NCBI GenBank assembly: GCA_025094145.1
Contig: JALLLS010000045.1
Coordinates: 186,001-250,000, forward strand
Source of the DNA: Spinellus fusiger
Lineage: Eukaryota > Mucoromycota > Mucoromycetes > Mucorales > Phycomycetaceae
Reading direction: 5' to 3'
Length of the DNA stretch: 64,000 nucleotides
Below are positions 13,159 through 23,619 of this stretch, one piece after another (the first letter of the stretch is position 1; each line of letters starts with the position of its first letter). The translations under genes and the position numbers were made by a program. The notes under the pieces are model-generated. The model had not been told where the DNA came from and ran no database searches. It saw only the letters and a list, made by a program, of their open reading frames with translations.

Positions 13159-14313
13159 TTAACATGCACAACCACCTATGCTGTGGTGACTTATACGCTC
13201 TCCTCGCATAGGATCAAGTGAAGTAGGTCCACTACTTGTGTCTATGTTTTGGCTGCCCTTTGATCGGGTTTGAGCAATAAACTCGAGGGGGACATTCTTG
13301 GCTACAGATGACGCCTTTTGTAAGTGTATTTGTTGCTTTACTGTCTTTCTAATGTATTTTTAGTCTATGTATCCTACCAATATCATGAAAAACCTGGGTA
13401 ATATTGGTACCTAACTTGGCACTTGTTTGCCAAAGCAATAGCCCTTCTTCCTCTGATAGCAGTGTGGCCTCCCTGTGGATTCTTTGTATCTCTGGCGTGT
13501 CCTCTTGGTGGATTGATTTATCGATAACAAGATCTATTTTATTACCAACCAAGGCAATGATCATGGTGGTTGATGTCTGCTGTCTCAATTCTTTGATCCA
13601 GTGCCTAGCCCTCTCTAAGGATGCCTTTTTTTTAATGAGGCAGTAAGGAGGATAATGATCATAGTAGCAATAATAAATAGTAGCACATCATCTCTTCTTA
13701 TATTTCATGGATAGTTATTTCCTCTTTCTACATCTCTATCTATAAAAGAAATAGACTCACAATACGGGTCACATCATACACTACAATGGCAGCATGTGCA
13801 TTTCGATAATACAATGGGGCAAGAGAATGGAAGCGCTCTTGCCCAGCAGTATCCCAAATATCGAATTTAATCGTTACTTTACCCACAGAGCATAGTTGAG
13901 ACATATAGGCCACTGAATGATAAACCATTCTTGTTAATATCCGAGGAAAATAAAGAGAAAAATAAGCTGTTTCATCCTACTACTTACCACCAATAGAGGA
14001 CTCTCTATTTTCAGTATAATCGCCTTGTACATAGCGTGCTACTAGGCTTGTTTTTCCTACTGCTGCTTCTCCTAGATCAGTAAGAGTGAATGAGTAAATC
14101 AATAAAACAGTATGGGTCGGTAATATACAGAGTCAATAGATAACTCGCTGTCTTGCCTAATAAAACAAGCTTCACAGGCACCGGCGCCATATGAGCAGAG
14201 GTGGAAGAGGGTGCAGTAGAAGTTGTGACGCCATGAATGGTCGTTATAGCCGCAACAGCAGGCAAAGGTGTTATTGAACTTTGGTTTGTTATGCCTCTTG
14301 ACGAAGGAATCAT
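13159..14313 (-). CDS. Rab5/Ypt5-type small GTPase
   Basis: Endosomal Rab GTPase controlling early-endosome fusion. Five exons join in frame: 14313-14157, 14071-13988, 13912-13761, 13624-13378 and 13301-13159. Visible motifs are P-loop GEAAVGKTS, switch [22 protein letters not shown] and TSAK; the sequence after switch II resembles Rab5 more than other Rabs. The last exon supplies the prenylation signal (GGCAC, a CxC end). Starting at 14313 gives 260 aa with a Ser/Thr-rich extension; starting at 14190 (MAPVPVKLV) gives 219 aa, nearer the family length, so the start is open. Intron 1 fits only with a GC donor (TTAG/GCAAGA). The gene is divergent from the PEBP gene, with about 200 bp between start codons. 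Confidence 0.92.
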
Positions 14314-14512
14314 AGCCCTCGTTCTTATTCGTTTGTTGATACTGTACTGTAACCAGTGAAGGAAGAAAGTTCATCTTACGTCACCTTATAGGCGCATAGA
14401 GGCGAGTTTTCTCTAAGGATCGAGGCATTCTTCTTTTCCCTTTATTTTTTCTTCATTCTTCTCTTCTTCTTTTGATTCTTTGACTCTTTTTTTTTCTTCT
14501 CATTTCCCAAGA

Positions 14513-15301
14513 ATGTCTCTTATGACTGCTTCTATGAATATAAACACAGCCTTGGAGAAGGTCCATCTTATTCCCAGCAGTAAGCAGCCCAGTCCTCCTA
14601 TGCCATAGATAGTAGGACTTAATGAATGGACTGTCAAGTTATTCCACAGGACTTTTATCCCATGACGCTGCTTGAAATTATCTTTCCAAGTGACAAAGAT
14701 GTTGCCCTAGGAAACCGTCTCTCTGTTAAAGATGTAGCTGGAAGACCCAAGATACACTTTGTTCCTCCTGAGGAAGATGCTGGCTATACATTGATCTTGG
14801 TAAAAAAAAAAAAACAATGGACAGGAAGTGCATTTCTTTTGTGGATCTCAAAAGTTATTTGCTTCTTTTAGGCAGATTTTGATGCTCCTTCTGTGTCCGA
14901 TCCATCCTTGGGTCCTTGGCGTCATTGGGTAGTGACGAATATTCAAGGTAGAGTTGCATGACAGTGCTTGAGGAAAGAAAAAGCCAACGCACCTGCTCAA
15001 GTATCCATGTCTTTATGCCTTTATGTCTCTGTATGTATGTATTCTCTTAGGCTCGTCTTCTTTTGAGATTAAAAATGGCACTCAGCATACACCTTATATT
15101 GCACCTTTACCAGAAAGTGGTACTGGAGAACATCGCTATGTATTCTTGCTCTACCAGCAGAGCCAACCCAACACACCCTTTCAATCCATGCAACATGATG
15201 GCAAGGGAGCAAGACGCTATTTTGATACACACCAGTTTGCAGCTGAGAATGGCCTTGAGTTGATCAGCGTCAATTACTTTCTATGTTCAGTAGAAGAGTG
15301 A
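14513..15301 (+). CDS. Phosphatidylethanolamine-binding protein (PEBP/TFS1 family)
   Basis: Small soluble protein of the PEBP fold, a family that binds phospholipid head groups and inhibits kinases or carboxypeptidase Y. Exons 14513-14579, 14639-14799, 14872-14947 and 15051-15301 give 184 aa, the usual length. Signatures are IPQDFYP near the N-terminus, VALGNRL, the ligand-pocket segment DFDAPS...GPWRHWVVTNI and the diagnostic GTGEHRYVFLLY. The first Asp of the common DPDAPSR motif is Phe-flanked here (ADFDAPS). It is divergently arranged with the Rab gene. Exact partner or substrate cannot be read from sequence. Confidence 0.93.
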
Positions 15302-15387
15302 CAAGAGTGACGTTTGTAAAGTCAACATGGAAGCCATAACACGTCTTTTCTTATTTTATTTGTATAAATATGACTTTTATAAGAATA

Positions 15388-15699
15388 CTAGTTACCTTTA
15401 TGGAAGAGTCTACCCATCCTATAGACACCCATCACTAAGAATGCACGTGGTATTGCCGCTGTAAGACTCTCTTTTAATCGACGGATACTTTCCATATTCA
15501 CTGTAGGGATCCACTGTAAGGATCCATTGTAATAAAGAGAGTAGTTCTGGAGGCAAAGACAGTCGTTTGTGCCTTGTCCAAACAGAGAGTAGTGGATATT
15601 GCCTATGCATTGATCTCTTTGCTGATCTTCTACAGTGTACCACCACTGAATACTAGACTGAATACTAGACTGAATACTAGACTGCATACTAGACTGCAT
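15388..15699 (-). CDS. Hypothetical protein, weakly supported
   Basis: A 103-codon frame convergent to the PEBP gene. Its N-terminus is encoded by a 12-bp tandem repeat (AGTCTAGTATTC-like, 15646-15699) giving MQSS/IQSS repeats. The remainder (WWYTVEDQQ, then RRLKESLTAAIPRAFLVMGVYRMGRLF) is of mixed composition and not obviously random. I found no consistent upstream exon: a plausible start at 15775 (MKTDMSKKQALEK) is out of frame. It could be a real small gene with a missed intron or a relic. Confidence 0.25.
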   Translation of the reverse strand: MQSSMQSSIQSSIQSSIQWWYTVEDQQRDQCIGNIHYSLFGQGTNDCLCLQNYSLYYNGSLQWIPTVNMESIRRLKESLTAAIPRAFLVMGVYRMGRLFHKGN

Positions 15700-17034
15700 C
15701 TCTGTGCACTGGCTGAAGATTAGAGTTGAGAGTCCTTTCTCGTCTTCTCTAGTGCTTGCTTCTTACTCATGTCTGTTTTCATGGATCCAACGAGACTCTC
15801 ACCATAGAACGGTAACCAATGGAGATCAAGACAACCGTTACCAACAGTGATAAATCACAAAAGTAAGAAATCTCCCTAAATCTAAGCTTGTGCCTCTATC
15901 TACACTCTTCACTATAAAAGACCTATATTTTGTGGAGCGAGACTGATTACACCGCAAATAAACCCGCACAACTGATGTTTTCTTTAGAGAGATCCATTCT
16001 ATTCTATTGGCTTACTCTTTCTCCTCCACAACCCACATTGGCCAATGAATGCAGCATTGAAGTCCCTAAGAAAGAGTCAGATTATTTCACCTCTCTTTGC
16101 AGATGGGGGGCATAGGCGGGACAGGAAGAAATCTCTTGCGATCTTTGATTTTCTCCCATGCAACTGAGAAAGAGGAAAAGGGTCTTCTCTAGTGCCTTTT
16201 GTTCTAGAGAAGATACCTTGTTTTCTCCTACTCTGATGACTCCGACAATGACCACGGCTTGGCAGGGATTTATAATGCATGCTAACCCAATAAGAATGAG
16301 AGATTGGGGTTGATAAGGTGAAGGGAAGATACCTCCTATTTTCATGTGAAATTCTGCTTGTCAGCCTTTTGTTAGGTCCAACAAGTCCAACAAAGGCAGT
16401 CTAAAAGGTATAAAGATAAAGGCACAAAGATATAAAACAAGTCACACGCGTCCTTGTTTTCTCTCTTATTGGAATTCTCTCTTAGCGACTCTTCCTTGTC
16501 CTTTCCGCCTGTTGGAGAAGAAACTCCCTCTCACCACCACTACTACTAGTACTACTACCACCACCACCACTAAAAGAAGAAGAAGAGAGAGAAGAAAAAA
16601 AAAGAAAAAGAAGAAGAAAAAGCAACTTTCGATAGTGTAGTAGAGAAGAAAACGGAGTTGGCAGACATATTTAGAGCAGTGATAAGAAGAGATCAATCTT
16701 ATCTATAGGCTTCCCCCTTACTTCCTCCCTCCGACCACTATCACCAGCCAATCATATTTAGATTCAGAAGGCGCTCGAGGAGATAAAAAGACAAGGCAAA
16801 AATAAATAAACAAATGACTTTTTTTTTTTTTCTTCTTCCCCACACTCATTTCTCCCTACTTCTTCCCCACATCTCTTTTCCAGTAGAGAAGTACCCCACT
16901 AGAGAGACACCAAGAGTCTACTAAAACAGTCCAAAAGAATCAAGAGCCTATCTTCTCTCTCTCTCTACAGACATAGACATAGATAAGAAAAACAACAGAC
17001 AGACACCTCTTCAGCCTATTCACCTTCTTCCACC
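15700..17034. other. Upstream region of the GATA-factor gene
   Basis: No supported gene. The last 500 bp contain a plus-strand A/G-rich tract (16550-16625), a poly-T/CT tract (16818-16880) and CT-rich leader DNA up to the ATG at 17035, an arrangement common in fungal promoters. Minus-strand frames at 16.08-16.35 and 16.47-16.70 kb lack motifs. Confidence 0.45.
16680..16704. promoter_or_regulatory. Pair of GATA-factor sites upstream of a GATA-factor gene
   Basis: TGATAAG at 16680-16686 on plus and CTTATCT at 16698-16704 (AGATAAG on minus) lie about 330-355 bp before the GATA-factor start. Both fit the HGATAR consensus, and paired sites of this kind are typical of GATA-regulated fungal promoters. 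Autoregulation is an inference; HGATAR sites are short and also occur by chance in AT-rich DNA. Confidence 0.35.
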
Positions 17035-18387
17035 ATGACGGTCAAGTCACCTTTTTATAATAAGCCCTCGACCTCAACTAGTGTGGATTCCTGCCACAAA
17101 TGCCCTTTAACACAGCCAGTGCTTAAGACATCAACGCATTCTAATTCAGTTGACAAAGGTCAACAAGTCCAGTCACCTACTGGCATCGAGTGCTCTGTCA
17201 TAGGGGTCCTTTCCAGCAACAATCATTACTCCCATGCTATTGTTGAACCGTGCAGCGCCAGTGCTGCGATATCGGACAGTGGAAATCAGACCACTACGAC
17301 AAGCTGCTCAAATTGTGGTATTACATCCACCCCTCTCTGGAGACGCTCTCCCTTGGGTGAAACCATTTGCAATGCATGTGGTCTTTATCTCAAGGCTAGA
17401 AACACCACCCGACCACCGTGGTTGAAAAGAAATAGCAGCAAATCAGCTACCAAACGCATTCCTCCTATCCTTGCACCAGCACCCCTTGCACCCATTCGTA
17501 TTACACCTGCACCCGTTCCCTATTCGACACCTATCAGTGAATCAGACTCCGATGGGGAACATACTCAACACTGTGCCAATTGCAGCACTACCAACACACC
17601 TCTCTGGCGCAGAGATTCAGATGGCAACACAATTTGCAATGCCTGTGGTTTGTACTACAAGCTGCACAGTGTTCATAGGCCCATGAAGATGCGACATACC
17701 ACGATTAAAAGACGCAAACGAGTGACTGCTACTGTATCCCCACCTTCATTGCAGACTCAGCCCAGCAGCCCACCCGACACGAAAGACGGGTGTGGTTCAA
17801 AGCGTAGATTAGAATCCAGGCCTACAGAAGAAAGTCGTCCTAAGCGGGCTGAATTAAGACCCTTGTTACCTCACCAGCCATTGTCCTATCAACCATCAGT
17901 CTCTTTATACCAGCCACCGCCCTTTGTGCCTGTATCAGTAGCTGCACCAGCACACGCACACGCACCACCCATGTTGACTCAACACCTACAGAAAATAGCC
18001 TGTCCAATAGAACCCGATGCCTTCCATCGTCCTTTCTTGCCGTCACCACCCCTCAAACCACATACCCTGGCTTGTCTACTCAACCCAATAGAACCCGGAA
18101 GGCCTGTTCTTCCTACTCTTCCCAGTCTGCCTTCTCCTCCTCTTAGTGCGTATGAAACAATTCCACGACCAGGATCCCCCTCGAGTGGTGCAGTCACAGC
18201 CGCAGCCGCTTTTGCTACTATTTCTGCTCTCCTCAACCCAACGGCTAAGACACATCAAATGTTGGAAGCCCATCGCCATGAATTGCGCAGAGAAGTCTCC
18301 AATTTAACCTCTCTTCTCACCCGCACCACGGCTATGTTGCAGAACCTGGATCATGTGATGGCTACGACTGATGGCCAAAAGAATTAA
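17035..18387 (+). CDS. Double GATA-type zinc-finger transcription factor
   Basis: Single-exon protein of 450 aa with two GATA fingers. Finger 1 uses Cys91, 94, 112 and 115; finger 2 uses Cys180, 183, 201 and 204. Both have C-x2-C-x17-C-x2-C spacing and the TPLWRR and CNACGLY cores. Each is followed by basic residues; a KRRKR stretch after finger 2 could be a nuclear signal. Two fingers in tandem is the layout of fungal iron/siderophore repressors (SreA, Urbs1, Sfu1), but the Cys-rich segment those carry between the fingers is missing; the linker here is Pro/Ala/Ser-rich. The C-terminal quarter is Pro-rich and ends in a predicted coiled coil ([16 protein letters not shown]). Iron regulation is therefore possible but unproven. 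Confidence 0.95.
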   Translation: MTVKSPFYNKPSTSTSVDSCHKCPLTQPVLKTSTHSNSVDKGQQVQSPTGIECSVIGVLSSNNHYSHAIVEPCSASAAISDSGNQTTTTSCSNCGITSTPLWRRSPLGETICNACGLYLKARNTTRPPWLKRNSSKSATKRIPPILAPAPLAPIRITPAPVPYSTPISESDSDGEHTQHCANCSTTNTPLWRRDSDGNTICNACGLYYKLHSVHRPMKMRHTTIKRRKRVTATVSPPSLQTQPSSPPDTKDGCGSKRRLESRPTEESRPKRAELRPLLPHQPLSYQPSVSLYQPPPFVPVSVAAPAHAHAPPMLTQHLQKIACPIEPDAFHRPFLPSPPLKPHTLACLLNPIEPGRPVLPTLPSLPSPPLSAYETIPRPGSPSSGAVTAAAAFATISALLNPTAKTHQMLEAHRHELRREVSNLTSLLTRTTAMLQNLDHVMATTDGQKN

Positions 18388-19486
18388 ACTGAAAGCCTAG
18401 TCACTATAGGCCATGGGTATAAATATAAGTATATACTTATTTATATCTATATACAATGATTGCTATTCTTCTGTTGTTCTGTTGTATGTGTTTATGATTC
18501 TTTTGTTTATCTCTTCCATGATTTCTACATGTTCTTTTCACTAGAGAATAAAGCCTGTGTGTATTCCTTAATGTCTTTGTTCTTCTTAATGTCAGGGTTC
18601 AGTAGATTCTAGGTTTTCATATGACATTAGAGGAGATTCATTTTCTCTCTCTTTCCTAATGGTATTGTGTACTGTACCATGTAGCTTGTATTCTGTGCAT
18701 TCTGTATTCTGTATTATGTATTATGTATTCTGTGGATTGTACACTGTTATTTGTACACCACAAGAAAGAAAGAAAGAAAGAAAGAGAATTCCATGACAAA
18801 GAACAGTGTGCTATTGTCATCCTGTCTCTCTCCACACAAAATATATATCAGACCACGAGTAAACTGTTCGAATAGAATTTCTACTCCATCAATGAATAAA
18901 AATAACAGTGCGTCGCTCTTCATACTTAGGATGACCATTGTACTCTCAAGTAGTAGATGGATCCCTATTGGCCATCCAACAAAGAACAATGTAAAAGAGG
19001 TGGGCCTATTCATTTGTCTCATTCTCTTTCTACTTTGTTGTAGAAGGATTTTCACACTATAGACCCCATCAAAGCTACTCCCTAACACTTCATAATGAAG
19101 TGTGTCTATTCAGTGCACAACACTGCATTAGAGAGTAAATTACTTCATAAGGCATCTTCTGGAGAGTGAAAATATCATTATGGTATAATACAGAAACCCC
19201 CATGTATCTCTTGTTAATAGACTCTTCTTCTCCTCATATTCCCCTGTCTCCAATACAGCGTATGTGCAAAAGAGACAATAGACAATAGACTCATCCCATA
19301 GAAACATAATGAAAGACAGATACTATTCATTCATCTCTGCATTCAGTCACTCCAATGGGCTCTTTGAGATGATGAAGACTCTTCTCCATGGCGTCCTAGA
19401 CAATCAAATGCCATATAATATTCAGCTTATAAAGACAGGTGTCCACCACCATCATTATTCTGCAGCAAAACAAGACTATCTTCATC
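18388..19486. other. Intergenic region, no gene supported
   Basis: 3' flank of the GATA-factor gene with an AT-rich tail near 18420-18450 and several TGTATTCTGTATT-type repeats at 18680-18735, a likely transcription-end region. Overlapping plus and minus frames at 18.75-19.09 kb show no motif. Confidence 0.4.
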
Positions 19487-20152
19487 ATGGCAGCACCCGT
19501 CTATCTCTACCAAAGGCATCGATTGACTATACCTTCTTACAAGACCCCCTGTAGATGTCTTGATTCTATTCAGAAAGACCATAAGCCCCATACTATATCC
19601 CCACTGAACCCTCATTCTGATGCTGATGCTGATGCTGATACTACCAATGCTGCATTGTCATTCAATCCCATAAGAATATCTGATCCTATGTCTGAAAGAA
19701 AGAAAAGTATAATGAAAGCAAGACTCAACGCCCTTCATTGTCTTGCTCTATCCTTGAGGAATACCCATCAGTCCAGAAGCAATGTCTTATTCAGTACAGT
19801 ACATCGTACCTACTCCCTTGAAAATCATCATTGGCACTGGCACTGGCACTGGCACTGGCACCGGCACCGGCATTCTAGGCCGACTTATCCTCAACAACAT
19901 ATTGATGAGAAAGATCCCTCAATCCAACCATCAGAGACATCTTCCTGCAGTGAAAGTGATATCTCCGAGTCATCAAATCTCCAGATTCCTATAGGCCATG
20001 CGTCCTCTACCTCTCCACAAGAGTCATCAAATCTCCATGTACCATCTATGCTGCCCCTTCCTACATATCCTGTGGTCTGTCCATGTTCTCTACCAGCACA
20101 CCCACCTCTCTCCTCACAAGACAAGTCAAAATGGAAGCTCACTTATCCTTAG
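19487..20152 (+). CDS. Hypothetical low-complexity protein
   Basis: Open frame of 221 codons from ATG 19487. It includes an Asp-Ala repeat encoded by (GATGCT)n near 19617-19640 and a Trp-His/Arg-His repeat encoded by (CACTGG)n then (CACCGG)n near 19830-19870. The C-terminal third is Ser/Pro-rich. No domain is recognisable and no introns are needed. Because two simple repeats create part of the frame it may be spurious, but non-repeat parts such as MKARLNALHCLALSLRN read like protein. Confidence 0.35.
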   Translation: MAAPVYLYQRHRLTIPSYKTPCRCLDSIQKDHKPHTISPLNPHSDADADADTTNAALSFNPIRISDPMSERKKSIMKARLNALHCLALSLRNTHQSRSNVLFSTVHRTYSLENHHWHWHWHWHWHRHRHSRPTYPQQHIDEKDPSIQPSETSSCSESDISESSNLQIPIGHASSTSPQESSNLHVPSMLPLPTYPVVCPCSLPAHPPLSSQDKSKWKLTYP

Positions 20153-20599
20153 ACTCGGGCTATATTTCCAATAGAGAATTAAACAGCCTTTCTTTATTCT
20201 ACAGACATGAATAAATGTATCTTTTGTTGTTTCTGATTTTAACAGCCAAAAGGAAAGAGCCTTTATGTGCTCACCAAGGAATATAATTCCCTTTTATGGT
20301 AAATCTTATTCGTATTCTTTGCATTACTTTTGGATGTACCAGTGACTATCTTTTCTTCTTTTCTTCTTTATTCAGTCTACATCACCAAACCCCGAGAAAA
20401 TAAAAGTGACGTAGACATTCAATGCATTTTGAGCGGATCGTCATAATACACACCAGGAGATCTTTAGGATATAAAAGGAAATAGTCAAACTACAATTGTT
20501 TAAGAAATGACACATCGATTTGAAAAGGAGCAAAAATAAATTAAAATGTATTCATGTTAGTTCTTAAATAAAGATTATTATTATAATTTACATGTAAAT

Positions 20600-20640
20600 A
20601 TCTGAATCCCGAAGGAAACCACTTTCGATGGTGATATATA
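20600..20640 (-). other. Conserved hairpin downstream of the Fanzor-like gene (possible guide-RNA region)
   Basis: Between the stop codon (20657) and the element end (20449) the two copies share a block around CCCGAAGGAAACCACTTTCG (20608-20627; also at about 61469-61490). It can form a short hairpin through CGAA/TTCG pairing. TnpB/Fanzor guide RNAs are known to derive from the element end downstream of the gene, so this is a candidate location. That this element makes such an RNA is inference only. Confidence 0.25.
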
Positions 20641-20656
20641 ATATGAATGCAAATAT

Positions 20657-22200
20657 CTATTCTTTTCTACAGAATGGAGCTGGTCTGTAGTGACCCTTTA
20701 AACACTCTTCTGAAATTGTATAGATATTCTTTGATGCATTCACATCTCTGTTCCAAACAATTCCACAAGTTTGGCAAGCATGGATACTGTTGAAATTTAT
20801 GAATACCTCGGTGAGGTTGTTTGTATTATAAGTGTGGCAGATCTTGAGAACAAAAATAAGAGTAACTGTTAGAAGGGCTTTTCATATTGGGTAAGAGGTC
20901 AATCATGTTTACCTTTGATGTAAAGAACTCATCAACATCAACCATAAGAAGATCACCATCTTTTTGTCTCTTTTTCAGTGATTGATATAAAACTCTCGTC
21001 AAACCAACACAATGACCTTTAAACTTGGCTGTCTCTTTTACCTTTATTCCTGTGTCATAAGCAATTACAGGCAGCTTGGTAGGATCGTACTCCAATCCTT
21101 TTAGGTGCCTATGCTCCTTTTTAATAATAAAATAATAGTAAAAATAATGAGTCCAAGATGTATTAATGTACTCTCTATGTGTGTATGTCGTATTACCCTT
21201 GCACTAGCACCTTCTTCTTGCCTTTGCCTTTTTAACGGATTCACTGGGTTTATTATAGTAAAAGAATATACAATAGAAACTGACTAGCATGTCAGACACA
21301 ATAAACATACACTCACCAGATCACAACTGTTGGTTTATATGCTAGACAAAGGCAAACAAGTTAAAGAGGGTAGAAGTTATGAAGAACAACAGACAGTGTA
21401 ATTAGCAGGTATTAATATCCAAACAGAAGAGAACAAAACCAAATTTCACAAGTCATTTGCTTAATCAGAACTACCAAAGTAATGCAGACTACAACAACAT
21501 CTAAAAAGAAAAGAATTCGTTAAAGAACAGTTGCCTAGTTACCAGTTGTGCTCAAATCGTGTGTTGTGTTCCTGTTCATGTACCCTCTTTGATTTCCCTT
21601 AAACCAGACTTTGTATCCAATACTCCATTTCTTTGTCCCTGCTAGAGACCAAACAACTACAAGTTCATCTCTCTAGTGGTCTTGTTGATAACTACAGTGC
21701 CCTTTATTACAGACACTTTGTAGAATAGGTGGATAGACGTCACCTATTCGCATGGACGGCTGTGGAAGAAGTGGGATATGATAAAGTTGCTAAAAGTATT
21801 TACAGTAATGGAATGTTTCAGAAAATAGTATATATAATAGCCAATTGCATATTTTAATAAAAGTAGAAGAAGTCAATACAAATACCTGGAATCCATAAGT
21901 AGGGTAGTTTAGGCCCAAGGATAAGTTAAGTTGTTGGCTCTTGCTCTGTTCCTGTTTGTTCCCTTGTTTGTCCGTTTCGTTGGTCCGTGCATAGAAGAAG
22001 TCTCCGTTACCTGTTCTTTCGTTCCTCCCCAGATCTGCTCCCAGAGTGTCCCCTCCAGACCGCTACAACCATAGTCCCCGCAGCCATAAGAACCAAGTTC
22101 CCCCCTACACACCACACCAGATCTCACCCAACCCCTACACATACAAGAGCAGCTAGCCTTTCCCCGAGGTCCTGCGAGTCTTAAAGAACGAACCTATTGC
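20657..22200 (-). pseudogene. Decayed TnpB/Fanzor-like RNA-guided nuclease gene
   Basis: Several exon-like segments lie on the minus strand. The last two are clear. One encodes LPVIAYDTGIKVK, KFKGHCVGLTRVLYQSLKKR and VDEFFTSK. It splices (donor 20912, acceptor 20843) to a final exon starting ICHTYN, then HACQTCGIVWNRDVNASKNI, with the stop at 20657. The VDEF-TSK-C stretch, the C-x2-C pair and WNRDVNA (RuvC-III Asp) are hallmarks of TnpB/Fanzor nucleases. Upstream, 21759-21543 encodes GTKKWSIGYKVWFKGNQ but has an in-frame TAG that copy 2 lacks; an earlier exon ends at 21886 (GLNYPTYGFQ). The first zinc-ribbon pair reads C-x2-Tyr. I could not join a complete frame, so it is called a pseudogene. 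Fanzor1 versus Fanzor2 was not decided. Confidence 0.72.
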
Positions 22201-22497
22201 CCAAATATACAACTTGCAAACCTTTGATTTTAAATACATTTCCATAAAAGGGCAAAATGTTTTCGGACGTAAAGGGATGATTGTGTCACTGATTAAAGGC
22301 CAGAAAAATCTCCTGGTGTGTAGAGAAGACTTTTTTTTTTATTTTCCTCCCCTTTACAGACACAGCGTACAAGTGACATTCACCATATTATTAATAATAA
22401 TAATAATAATAAATCACAGCAGAAATATTTACTTTTTTATTTTATTTTTTATGTTAATCTATTTTCATATCAGTTTCTATTTTTATTCATTAAGTTA

Positions 22498-23619
22498 TAC
22501 TAAACATTATAATGTCTTTTTTTTTTAATAATAATAAAATCCACCAAGACACACTTTATTATTCTTTAGGTAGTTTAGATGTAGCATAGGTTTCTGTGAG
22601 GTTACTAACTAACGCTCCAATGATCACTGGGGAGGAGAAGGATGGTGATGAACTAGAAGGCCTGGGACCTTTTCTTGGTTCTAGTAATATCATTATGTTT
22701 TCTTTTGTTAGATCTACAAAAGCGTTCTGGGTGGGTGCCATTCTCCCTTTGAGACAATGAGATATATCCAAAGTATAATGTAGCAGCGAGATCACAATCC
22801 CCAAAGCTTCAGTGTCTTGTCTTTCCTACAATCTTGGTCTGAACACCCATTTGAAGAGAGAGAGATGAGTCTTTTATATATAAATATATATATAATTAAG
22901 AAGAAATGACATCTAACTTGGAGTGTTTCTGTTCATTGATAGGGCCTAGAGTTCTTAGCATGTTTTAATGTTTCCAGAGGTGAGAGCTTCATCTGTGTGC
23001 CTGACTAGTCACCCAAGATCAACACTAGATCTTCTCTAAACTTGGGAGTTATCTTTATTTTAGAGTGAATGAATCAAGATATATCTGGAGAATGTATACA
23101 TAGGGAGACTGTGGCATTGATAGTGTACAGCAGATCTTAAAGAAATAGGTGAGTATTCAGACTTCTCATTTGTATCATGTAAAGATGTCCTGATTGTCGT
23201 TGCCATAGTAGAGTTGATATTTGTATAATTTACTACAGATTCTTATAAAACCCAAATATATATAAGAGCCCTAGGCTGATTCTACAAGCATGTTTTTATT
23301 CCTTCATATCTTGTTAAATAGATGGCATTTGTAGTTTAGAGAAAATAGATAGAGATGCATTGAAAAAAGAGAAAAATAAATAGCCTTTAATACCATTGAA
23401 TAGTGTCAGCTACTATTTATCATCCATGGAGGTGATAATGTCTTTAATGACTTTTCAAGTTCAAAGGTATTTTGGTTAGTGAACGTACGATTAATTCTGA
23501 CCTTTTTTTTTCTCTTTCAATCCTTATTATTATTGTTATTCTTTTTTTATACTTCTATGCTTAGTATTAAAAGAACTCGGAGGAAATCACCTCTAAAAGG
23601 CACACATTTTAACACAGGC
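22498..23619. repeat. 1.12-kb dispersed repeat, copy 2
   Basis: Second copy of the unit at 6309-7425, same orientation and nearly identical. It starts 178 bp to the right of the Fanzor-carrying element; copy 1 has no such neighbour, so the two are independent. Differences are a few substitutions plus a longer T run and an extra AAT unit near the left boundary. Confidence 0.92.
22559..22825 (-). pseudogene. Conserved 88-codon terminal exon inside repeat copy 2
   Basis: Counterpart of the frame at 6365-6631, with an acceptor TTGTAG at 22826 and a stop at 22559. Two residues differ (Thr to Ile in VIIGALV, Val to Ala in TYATSK). The family is not recognised. Retention of the frame may simply reflect how recent the duplication is. 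Confidence 0.4.

Larger units (their letters stand above)
20449..22320 (-). mobile_element. Fanzor-carrying TA-flanked transposon, copy with both ends
   Basis: The element is bounded by inverted ends. The left reads CACACCAGGAGATCTTTAGG; the right, read inward on minus, CACACCAGGAGATTTTTCTGG. Both are preceded by TA, as expected for a TA target duplication (Tc1/mariner-type insertion). Length is 1872 bp. It carries a decayed minus-strand gene with a TnpB/Fanzor-like C-terminus. The left half, 20449 to about 21720, aligns with the copy at 61.3-62.6 kb. The right subterminal 120 bp resembles the 5' ends of the shorter derivatives at 38.8 and 49.9 kb. Confidence 0.8.
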
